Assembly (NCBI GenBank): GCA_024349245.1
Contig: JALDNG010000015.1
Location: forward strand, 16,058,001-16,122,000
Length of the DNA: 64,000 nt
Direction of reading: 5' to 3'
Origin: Neodontobutis hainanensis
Taxonomy: Eukaryota > Chordata > Actinopteri > Gobiiformes > Odontobutidae
A model generated the notes under the pieces. The model ran no database searches. It saw nothing but the letters and a program-made list of their open reading frames with translations, and was not told the origin of the DNA. A program made the position numbers and the translations under genes. This document shows positions 22,761 to 33,300 of this stretch, in pieces. Within the stretch, counting starts at the first letter, position 1. Each line of letters starts with the position of its first letter.

Positions 22761-25649
22761 ATCCACATCACATGGGCTTAGATTTGGTTAAGTCAACGGC
22801 ACCAAGAGCACTATATCCGGTTGCAGCTCTTCACAATAAAAGTGACATCTTTAACAAATGAGATCAAAAAGAGCCCGTGGTCTCACCCTTTATATGCATT
22901 ATTACAAGAACGTGACAGATTATAATAGAGAATTATTAAAACGAAACTATTTTGAGTATTATTAATTAACTGGTACAATTTAATTAAGTCGTTACGACTT
23001 TTAATACTTAATGGAATGGCATAGTGATTATTGAAAGGTATATGACGATGAACTGGAGCTCGCCCCTTCGATAGTACTTGCTGATGTTGATTAACTGATA
23101 AAGATTGGTGTGAATCCTGACCTAGTTAATTATTTATATACTTTGCTTGACTAATTATTGTTTTGATATTGTTTATTTAAAGTTATGTGTTTTATTTACT
23201 ATATTTTATTGTTTACTTTCCAGTTTATATTTAACTTACCTTATGAATGTTTTGATATAATTTAACCCATTTCCCCCTCCCTCCAAGGGGTTATATGCAA
23301 ATAAAAAAGAGCCCATGGTTGCTTTATTTTGAAACACATTCTCTGCATAAATTTAAGCACTATTACATTTAAAGACTTTGAAAACCCAACCTGTTTGGTA
23401 GGTTTTAATCCTTTAATCAGGCAGAAGGATAAGCACAAAAGACGACACGCCTGTTTCACAAAACGTGAAGGTAACACACGACGCGTTTTATAGAGGGCTT
23501 TTTTTTTTTTTTTTTTTTAGATTTGTTAACAGTACAATATAGATGATAACTTTCCAAAATTAAGCATTGCAGCTGAAAACTTAAGATACATAAAGCTAGA
23601 ACAAAAACTTGTTTATGGGTAATTAATGTTGTAACTTCCGGTTTGCATGGAAACAGAGGTCACTCGCCTGGATCCATTTTATTTGCCTGCAGCTTAACAA
23701 ACCAACGTAACAGGCTAAATCTGTCTTTTCCGCACGTTAGAGGGTTCAATAAAAGAGTTGATTGCGTTTTCAGATGGATTCTTTATTAGTGAAACATATG
23801 TTATTAACTCATGTGCCTGTTGTTTTGAGAAGAGGCTATTTATTATATCACTAACATAAATACATAAAACACTGGGTCACTGGAGTCACTGAATTATTTT
23901 AGGCATAAGGTTGAGATAAGGGGCCCCCAGTGCCTTTATAAAGGCATGGGGCATATTGTGACATATTTAGATGAAAAAAAAATGTAAATTGTGGAGTAAT
24001 GTAATCTCTGGCCTGGATTTCCTGGTGCCACGTGCACTGATGGACACCCTTATATACCCTAACTGTGACTAGCACAGAACTCCAAAACATGGCGGGTGAG
24101 CTGGGGGCTATGAGCAAGCCCAGAAAAATTGAAAAACTGAAATTGTTGTCACCATAAAGTACTGTGTACTTTAGAAGATAAAAAGAAAAATACAAACAAG
24201 TTAATAGATACCATAATTTCAGTGTCACCAAGTGACTCCGAACTGCCACTGTTTGGACCAAAACCCCCAAATAACCCGCTGCCTCTTTGATAGAGGATGT
24301 TAGATATATCCCGTGCTTAATCTACCTAAAGATGGAGACGAGACTCTTTACCTGCATATGTTTGGTTCTGACGGGCCTCAACAAGTTAAATGTAATGTTG
24401 TAAAACATTTGAGATGGTCAAAGTTTAGAAATGACAGTACATGAAACCCCTATTGCACTGCTATAATGCGGGTGGTGGGTGATAAACTTTGCAACAACTA
24501 GATTTAAAAGCTTAAGTTCCAAACAGTTTTTCCCATAAATGCAAATAGTTTTTTGTGTGCACTCACTGTATCAATCTTAATCATGTATTAGCCAAATAGG
24601 TTTTGATATGCTTAGATGCATATAAAATAATAATAATCCACAGGTCTGAAGAGGTTATGAAATAAAAAAGGATCAAATGTATCTGATGTTTTTCTTACTC
24701 CATTTCAAAGACATGTAGGTCACAGAGTGTCGCTAATTGCCTCTGTGAGTTTGTTTGCATTAGAATTGTATAATGATTTTATATCCAGAGCCAGAGACAA
24801 ACGCCTCAGCAGGTGAGCTCTGAGCTGATGCCTGAAAAGCACAAGGGCCAGTGAGCCTCATAAACTCTGAAGTTTTGTTATTTTAATGGTGAATGAATGT
24901 TAGAAGTATTAGCAGTAGCCTGGAGGTCAGGTATTTGACTCAGTTTATAATGTTTGACTACATGCAGCAAAAACTATTTCCATAAAAAAAAACTTTAATA
25001 CAAGGTGAATGCTGAACCTTTGGCAAGTGTTTTTAACATAATATCTGTAAGTATTGTATTTAAAATAGAAAAGAGAAGTCACTTGAAGTAATCAAAGAAG
25101 CATGTGATCATATTTTAGTGTTAAATCTAGTGATCTTAGGTTTGTACTACTTTTGTACCAAATAATATTTTATTGTTTTTGAATATTAAACTAAACAGTA
25201 AGTGTAAAAATATGATTTTTACATTAAAACTGTTTGTCCACAGATTTAAAATGTACTTTTCCAACAGCCTAAACTTCAACTGAGATTTGGAGATTACCTT
25301 CAGAGTTGTTAATAATTTACTGTGTATTTCTAAAATGGATAAGTTCCTTGTAATTGTCTTTATACAATCTGATCAATGGGAGCATCCTGAAGTGATATGA
25401 CATATAGTTGTTGAATATTGCAGTGAAATTATGACATGTAAAATCTGAATTTTCCATTGAGCAAAGTAAAAGTTTTTGAATTTTATTACATATAAAACAT
25501 ATAAAGAAGTGCAGGGCTCTAGACTAATATACACTGGTCACATTAATGCAACAAGTTTTTATTCTTGAAGCTAATTATTTTCACATACTGACCATTACAA
25601 TATTTTTCATTGGCCCTGTGCTTAATGTGTGGTGTCTGTCAGTAGTAAT

Positions 25650-25696
25650 AAAAGGGTATTTCTGTGGGATCAATAAAGTCCTATCTTATCTTATCT
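25650..25696 (+). mobile_element. LINE 3' end with TATCT repeat tail
   Basis: CTGTGGGATCAATAAAGTCC followed by TATCT units (25682-25696). This is the 3' terminus of a common fish non-LTR retrotransposon; the mirror image is seen at 36549. Confidence 0.65.
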
Positions 25697-26371
25697 AAAG
25701 CAGTAATTATCAACAAGTGGCTATAACTTACTGAGGAAATCACTATAGCCGGGTGTGACTCCCAAAAATCAAACATAAAAGCAGATTGAGGAGCAAACTG
25801 TTTTATGGATGCCATGTGGGATCCAATGACAAGCCCTGCTCTTTCCCAAAGGGCCTGCAGGGTGGCCCAAAGCCCCTCTGTCTGACTTCAAAGGGCTGGT
25901 TGTTTCAGGTGAGAGGACTATGGGGGGTAGGCATCAAACAGTAATCTAGAAAGGTGATCATAGAAACACTTCACTTTAGTTTGGCACTTTAGAAGAATAC
26001 ATGACAAATGTGAGGTTTAAGTGTTATCAGCATCTCAGTTGAATCTGTGTTGTAATTCCTTATACATACATTTAAAGAGTGTCTTTAATGTAATCACTTC
26101 CTGATACACTGATTGCATCATTTACTGCATCGATGGAAACACTGGTGAAAAAAAATCAATAGACTTTCTTTATCTTTATATAAATACACCTAAAATTATT
26201 GTGTATTTGTTCATTGTCGTTGTGTTACTTTATAGATTGACAAGACTAAATAAGGATAGTAATATAATACTCAGCATTATTTCTTTAGTGGCATTTACTA
26301 CAACATCCGTGCTGTTTAATTTTGTGATACTACATTGATGTGTTGCAATTAAATGTTGTGGAAAGTTTACA

Positions 26372-26385
26372 CCACTAGAGGGCTC
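26372..26385 (+). promoter_or_regulatory. CTCF-like motif
   Basis: CCACTAGAGGGCTC matches the core CCASYAGRKGGCRS at 13 of 14 positions (T at position 13). Plus orientation, 1.8 kb upstream of the cdkn1c start. Motif only. Confidence 0.4.
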
Positions 26386-27157
26386 TAATAAACCTAAAAT
26401 GGGGGTATGTGTGTATCTTCTACACTTCGTTCAAACTGTTTTTCTTTTTGACTTGAGGGATAAAATAAAACTACTGTTTCATATCGTAAATATATTTTTA
26501 TTATAGTTATGTTCATATTTTGGTCTTCTACGGACAGATAACAAATTAGTATAGGCGCTGGTAAATGTTTTCTGAAGAGTAATTGGAGACTTAATAATAA
26601 AAAGGCAAAACTACTAAATGATTATAAATATTGCTTAACGTCCTCTGGTAAATGGACGTCACCTGTGGAAGGTGCCTGACTTTGCAGCTTTTCTCAAACA
26701 GTTAAAGCTTGTCACTTCCTCTTCGGGTGGTCTCACACTTCACTCAGGTCACATCTTACTGCTCCTGGGTGAGGGTCATGTGAAATCAAAGTCCCATGCG
26801 TGTGGTATTTTTTGAGGATTATTCTGTAAATAAAATAAAAATGTTAAAACAATTAAATGCAGCAATATAAATCCGCCTTTATTATATATACCACTTAAAG
26901 GTAGAGTATACAGGACATCCTCAAATCTACTTCCTGCTACCTGTAGTTCATAATTCTCTTCCTTTTTTTTCACATGGTAGGGTCATTTTTTAGTGTTAAT
27001 GGTTACCCGTTCATAAGGGCTTACAGAAGAGCAGAAATACACAGACACTATAAGGAGGCTAACTTTTATGAAAAGCAAAAAATGAAATAAAAAAACACTA
27101 AACAATTAAAAGCAGACGGGCATGGGGTCGTCCAGCATATTGCCTCTTTCCCACCCA

Positions 27158-27171
27158 CCGCTAAGGGGCGC
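27158..27171 (+). promoter_or_regulatory. CTCF-like motif
   Basis: CCGCTAAGGGGCGC, followed by TGTG, matches CCASYAGRKGGCRS except for G at position 3 and A at position 7. Plus orientation, about 1 kb upstream of the cdkn1c start. Confidence 0.35.
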
Positions 27172-27920
27172 TGTGTGCTCATGTTTTTGTGTTTGGTTTA
27201 TGGCTCTTTATCTTTATTATCAAGTGAGCAGGCAACGGTGTTAAGACTACAGCAACATCATGCATCATGTTTTTCTTTGGTTATTAATATGGGAATGACC
27301 TACCACTAAAATAGATAGTTGTCAAGTAGTAATTATTAACATATTTAAAAGGGTGCATTTTGTAAAAAAATATATAAATACGCCTTGGCTTTAAAACAAA
27401 ATGTGATGTAAAGCTTTTATCAACGTGTGCATGAAAATGTCTGATCAGAATATGTTGCAATAGTGTTGTTGATTGCAACTGAACTGAGTGTTGTTTGCTT
27501 GTGTCTCCTCTCTTTCCTGTCAAGAGAGGAGCTCGCTACACGTTAACATAAAGACTATGTGTATTGGGGACCAGTGATGGGACAAAACGTCACAAAATGA
27601 GCCATAAAAATGCAGTTCATTTTATGTAAGGATGAAGTGATAAATGTTGACAATTTGACTTGGGAAGCCTTTTTGATTGCATTATTCAAGTGTGTTGAAT
27701 AACTGAATGTGTTGCTGCTGAGTGTATCCCCATCATATCGCAATGGACTACCACAAATATTAAACCCTCGAGACCTAGAGACGGGTTAGCGTAGACCCAG
27801 AACAAATGGGTTTACGCTGACTTCGGAAAACTCAACTCAGCCGTCTTCAATCCACAATGAGGAAAGAAAAAAAAAATCAAAACGCTGCGCTCTGCTTTGC
27901 CGCACAGGCATTAGGGCACC

Positions 27921-28052
27921 GGGGGCGGACGGGAAATCGCAGTGGGGAGGTTGTGAGATTTTTTTGTGGGGGCAGGGCTGGACATAGAGCAGCCAATAAG
28001 GACGTGGTGCGAGGTGGCTGCTCTGACTGGAGTGTCGTAGGGGGGTTATATA
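27921..28052 (+). promoter_or_regulatory. cdkn1c: cdkn1c promoter: GC box, CCAAT box and TATA box
   Basis: GGGGGCGG at 27921-27928, CCAAT at 27993-27997 and TTATATA at 28046-28052 stand in the usual order and spacing. Transcription would start near 28075-28085, giving a leader of about 125 bases. Confidence 0.65.
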
Positions 28053-28205
28053 CCCCAGATTTCACTACGAAGGTACATTTAAACCCAAGTGTGTTCAGAG
28101 CAAGGACAGACACACGGACGTAGCATCCACAACAACAAACACCTGATACGTCAGGAATAGTTGGATTCTTTTCTGTCTTTTACCCGTTTTGGAGATCTTT
28201 TGGAG

Positions 28206-28740
28206 ATGTCTAACGTGCAGTTGTCGAGCAGCGCACTGGAGAGGCTGGTGGCCAGGCGGACCTTCCCTCTACACAAGCGCACATTCGTTTGCCGCAACCT
28301 CTTCGGACCCGTAGATCACGACGAGTTGAATCGAGAGATGAAAGACAAACTCCGGGAAATTTCCGAAAGGGACCAGCAGAGGTGGAACTTTAATTTCGAG
28401 GCCAACACCCCGCTGGATGGGGTTTACAAGTGGGAAGAGGTCTCCGTGGAGAGGACGCCGGCATTTTACCAAGACTCCATCCAGAGCGACAGGACGCGAG
28501 TGCCAGCTACGCCCGTCAAGGCGAGACCCTCTTTGGAGGACTCTGCGCTGCCAGAGAACCCTCGTATGGATGTACTGGAGCGCCTGGCCGCACCTGAAAC
28601 CACCAGCACCTCCAGTGCGGTGGAGGTTAACCAGGAGAACCGCAAAGACAAGCTCAACTCAGGGAAGCCGGCGCGCAAACTCGTCCCCAGTGTGAAACGC
28701 AAGAGGACGGACACTCCTGACAACAACACACACATCACAG
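28206..28740 (+). CDS. cdkn1c: cdkn1c coding exon 1
   Basis: Residues 1-178 plus one base of Asp179, with the whole CDI domain. The donor after CACATCACAG is GTAAGG. Confidence 0.93.
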
Positions 28741-28963
28741 GTAAGGCCCATTCCGGAGATAAACCCTAATCTTACTCACAATTTGTGTCGATAGCTTGTT
28801 TTATTGCAGTTAATAGAGAATTTTAATTATGTTCTCTTTTCCTCCAGACTTCTTCGTAAAACGCAGGAAGGTTGTGGACAGAAAACCCACTGATGTGAGC
28901 TCTTGCCACCACTCCAAGTCTCCCATCCCACTGGAACAAACTCCGAGAAAGAGGATTCGTTGA
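28206..28963 (+). CDS. cdkn1c: cdkn1c-like, cyclin-dependent kinase inhibitor 1C (p57/Kip2 type)
   Basis: Two coding exons (28206-28740 and 28848-28963) give 216 residues. The CDI domain is intact: ERLVARRTFP (12-21), the cyclin-binding RNLFGPVDHDEL (30-41), the CDK-binding RWNFNFEANTPL (59-70) and KWEEV (75-79), and the ATP-pocket FYQDS (87-91). The C-terminal part has KRKR (164-167), DFFVKRRK (179-186) and the box LEQTPRKRIR (207-216). ERLVAR-TFP, DFF-KR and -EQTPRKR are features of CDKN1C rather than CDKN1B. It lacks the Pro-Ala repeat that makes human p57 316 residues long. It binds and inhibits G1 cyclin-CDK complexes in the nucleus. Start: ATG at 28206; the in-frame sequence upstream to 28161 has no ATG. 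Confidence 0.93.
28848..28963 (+). CDS. cdkn1c: cdkn1c coding exon 2
   Basis: The acceptor is TTTTCCTCCAG. Encodes residues 179-216, from DFFVKRRKVV to LEQTPRKRIR, then TGA at 28961-28963. A good donor (AG then GTAAAG) lies two bases after the stop. Confidence 0.92.
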
Positions 28964-29453
28964 AGGTAAAGACAAAACTTTACTTTGATAAAATAGAATT
29001 AAATTCAGCTGTATGTTATATACTGTACCTATGTCGTTTAGGGCTGGTGTTAAAAATGCAAAACACAGACATATAGCCTAAATTAGTGTAGCGCTGATGC
29101 GTTATAATGTTACTTTAACGATAAACTGTTGTGTGTTGAATTGGTTAAAAGACTGGCTACGTGAGGGAAAAAGCCAGGGCTGGTGGTTTATTTGTGAAGG
29201 GGGTGGGGAGGGCCTGAGAACTTGCAGTAGTAGTGATAGTAGTAGCTGTAGTAAGACCATGGGTGTATTGAGTAACCCTGGATGTTGGGGGAGGGGAGAC
29301 TGCGTCACGATGTGGCGGGAAAAGGCTTGTGTAAAGAGGGCGACGCCTGCAGCTGAGGTCTCCTGTTTCCTCAGAGAGCTGACGCGCGTCTTTCTTCACA
29401 CAATGTCCACTCTTTACCCCGGGGGACTGACCGTATTTTATTCTTTTCTCCAG

Positions 29454-30385
29454 GTGATTTTGCACTATTTTTCTGAGCATTTCTGAAGATCTCGGGGAGG
29501 ACCTTTCTTCCTGCACAACGCCGGAGATGAGACTTCTAGCAGCGGTGTGTGAGTGAGCGAGCAGCCCGAGTGGTTGCAGCTTTCCCTGGGCGAGGTGCTC
29601 TCCGGCGAAGCGTCCACACCGGACCGGACTCTCAGGACCGGACAGTAGAGGACATGGGGAGGGAAAGGGACTGGTTTCACGAAAGTTGCATATTTGGACT
29701 GATTTCTGGTGTTAGACCTGTTGTTATTCAGTTTTCGATCAAATTTAGACCAATTCACAACAACAAACCCTGGTTTACCTAAAACGTTTTGTGCTACTTA
29801 TAATACGATTCCATGACAATGTAAGTAAATTTGAGGCAGGTTAACCATTTTTAAAATGTTATGTAAACTTTATAGAAATGTATTTTTGTCAAATGATCAA
29901 AATTAAGACTCCTTTGTGAAACCCCCTGATAAGAGAGGACGCTTTGCAGAATGACTTTTATCCAGTACAAATGTAGCATTCATTGCCTTTGCATTCAGCC
30001 ACTCGACAGTGTTAAATGTTTTAACATCTGTGCAATCCTAAATTAAATGTCTACACTGGCCAAAAGTGTACAGCTTTATATAGACAATAATGTTTATTTC
30101 TGTTCTGGTTTTCTGTAAATGTATATTTTTAAAACTATTCTAACTTATAACTTATTTATGTTCCTTTGTATTTGTTCAATGCCTTGTTGATGTTAGCCAA
30201 AGGGCATAATTTTATAACTTTATTTTATTAATTTGTTGTGATGTTTTTGCAATCATGTAGCTTCTCATAGTCAACACTTGAAAATAGCCTAGTGTCTCTT
30301 ATGTGTTCTGAGCCGTTTTGATGTTTTCATATTTGTGTCTTGTGGCAAATGGTGAAAATAAAATATTTTTCACTTGAAATTTAGC
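29454..30385 (+). other. cdkn1c: cdkn1c non-coding exon 3 (3' UTR) and polyadenylation signal
   Basis: The acceptor TTCTTTTCTCCAG ends at 29453 and would splice to the donor at 28966, two bases past the stop. AATAAA at 30357-30362 follows an AT-rich UTR typical of this gene. A non-coding third exon is also known for mammalian CDKN1C. If the intron is not spliced, the UTR is simply continuous. Confidence 0.65.
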
Positions 30386-33300
30386 CTACTTACGATTTTG
30401 TGATTGAGTTACATTTCCATCCTGATGCTAACGATGTTTAAAATGAAAACATTCGCCTCTTATCCAAAGAGTATTAAATCTATGACTTAAAATGTAACAA
30501 GAAAAACTAATTTACAGTCTAAAATGATTTAGAATTGCGACAGCAGTTTCACATTAGGCCTAAAAGAAAAGTTAAAGCAAAGGACTGAGTTTTTAAGGTG
30601 AAAACATTTGTCTCTAATTCCAAAAGACCTTTTTAATTCTGAGTTAAACTGGTAAGTGAGCTGAGCTTCATCTCTAGAGGAAGGGGTTGATACAGAACCA
30701 TTAGGCCTAGTCTATCACGTCAATATCGCCAAGTCTCTTCGAACTAGCTTAAGAAGCGTCAGCTAAAATAACATTGACCCAGCACAATAAAAAGCTCCTG
30801 TGCTGTGTGATCAGACAGGTATCCTTCCCTTTCTCCCCGGGTGCTACAGGTACAGTTTACGTCTGTGCGTCATGTGGCCTTGCGCAGCAGAGCGCATTGA
30901 GACGTGAGCCTAGAGCAGCGTGGCAGCTGCGGGATATAGGCTAGGATTTAAAGGCCCTTTCGCCCCTCTAAAGAAGCAGCAGCTGCCTTTGGATCCCCGC
31001 TTTGTCCGCACTGAAGACACCCCCACATCCACCCGCACTCAACAAGCTCCTCTAAAGACCCACTCACACACTGTGTTTACACCGGCGTGGATACACCGGG
31101 CGTGGAGGCCACCTGCCAGAGCTGCAAAAAGAAAACTACTAGTCTTTGTAATTGTCCTGCTCTATTGAAACAAACCATTCAACAGGTCATACTTGCAAGT
31201 TTACCCTTAATTGAAAGAAGAAGAATGCTAGGCCTTCACTGTCTGTGTATCTCTCACAACAAATCCACATTTTAGATTATCTTGACATTTCAACGGGTCT
31301 GATATGTGACATTACTGTTTTGATAAAATGGAGACTTTTGATGGCCAAGATGACTTTGCCAGATCTTTACAGCCATAAGCTTTGACGGGCTTGTTCTGAT
31401 TTCCAACACAAAGCTCTCTCTAGCTCCATTCTTTCCTTTTTGTTGCCATATGGCAAATCCATGTAGACATAGCCAAGACCTATTCAGTCAGCCACAGAAT
31501 GTCCTGCATCAGAGAACAAAAGACACTTTGTCTGGCTGCTCTATTGATACGAATGGCTGAAAAAAATATTATAATTAATCTATGGCTATATCCAGCTAAT
31601 TAACGCCCATATGCCCAGGGGGAGTCGGGAGGCCATTGAGGAGTTTTATATTCTCAATAGTTTACATGTTAAAGACAACAGCTGTTCATGAGTTACTTTA
31701 ATGAAGTCCCTCTATGTCGAAGACTAGACACATTCAAGTCCGCCTCAGAGTTAAAGGGGTCATCTTCCTTTATTTGTCTGTGCTACTATATAAGATTTGT
31801 CTCAATAAACACAAGTTAAATTCACATTTGTTAATCTAAAAATAGAGCTGGTGTAATGGAGGTCAAAGGGTCAAGGCCCAATACAGTCTCTTTAAAAAAC
31901 AAAACCAAATACATTTGGATCTACTACAGACAAGTGACATTTTGCAGACAACGAATCTTGAGCATCAAATCAAATGTCACTGGGTGGTTCTGTAGAGGGC
32001 CCCACAAAATATGAACATGACAATTACTGCTGTACATTTAGAAGGCCATAAAGTAAAGAGATGACAGATAACATACAGACCTGATTAACAAGCAAAAGGA
32101 CAAAAGAATACAATTAAAAAGGCAGCTGCTGCGAGAAAGGATGCTTTATGGGCCTTGTAGTTCCCCATGTGACCTTCTAACTCACAGCCAATGTCCAATA
32201 TGAATCTATCATAATCATTATTCATATAAAATTTGAATTATGCAACATGAAAATCAATGTTTAAATGTAGTTTATAATTCATTTGGTGATCAGTCAACTG
32301 TAGTTATCTTTTACAGATGCTTAAGTCCAAGCCTTAGAAATCATTACGTGTATGCACAAATGTGAACTAAAAATGTATTCATTAATAGATTCTCAAATGT
32401 AAGGGATATTATTATTCTGCTGTATACAAAAATAAAATGGGGAGTTATCATAGCAGAGGTGAAAAAAAAATCTAACTTTCAGTCAAAACATAGAATTAAC
32501 GAGACACTGTGCAAAGACTGCAATTAAATATAGAAAAGGAAGAAAATCAGCCAAAGGGAATTAACATTTTCCATGACCATCTGGCATCAGCGCAGGCGAC
32601 AGCGAACAAAGGCGAAGCTGGATGGAGAGGAGAGGCGAGTGTGCCATCGCATTGACCTGCAAATGAGGCTTTGTCACCGAGTTAAAGCTCCCTGACCCCC
32701 TTTACCCCCCTCCCCTCCATCGAGCAAATAAAAAAAAAAAAATTAAAAATATATCGTGACGAATGAAGGCCTGCGTTCAGACATGTGCACGCTTTGTATT
32801 GGAAAAAAGTAAATAAAGCTTCTGCAGATCTAGGTAAACGTTGATGAGACGTGCGCGTAAAACTCGATGGATCACGACGAAAGCTAGTCTCTTGTATCGA
32901 TGTATTTACAAAATCCTATAACAAATAACAAACCAAAACGCGATATTTTTAAACAAAAGGTCTTGCTTGGTTTTGCGCATCACACACGACACGTTTTACG
33001 CACTCTGAAACACCTATTACTGCGAAATCTATACATAATTTAACAAATACAAATGCGTTTTTATTAATATACAAATTTACTATACATTTTATTAATTTTG
33101 CTGCACCTATTCTCCATCTCCCTTGCGTTTATGTTGTGCGTCGTTAGTGCCTGGTTGTGTGGTTGTTTGGACACCTGTGCGCAGCCCCTAACTCCAAATC
33201 TCTTTTTTTCAACAACACCCCCCCCTCTCCAGACGAGTGCGCAGGCAGAGGCCCACGTGTTTGCATAAAGGTGATTGTATCCAGAGGAGGGATTATGCGC

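Larger units (their letters stand above)
22770..27985. other. intergenic DNA between ptdss2 and cdkn1c
   Basis: About 5 kb without a convincing gene. It holds a 20-base T run (23499-23518), an ETS motif next to an X-box-like motif (23634-23654), a LINE tail (25650-25696), and two CTCF-like motifs (26372, 27158). Open frames here are short and lack splice context or recognisable domains. Confidence 0.5.

Noticed and set aside
28161..28205. Extended cdkn1c N-terminus from 28161
   Set aside because: The first codon is TTG; the ATG at 28206 gives the N-terminus expected of the family.
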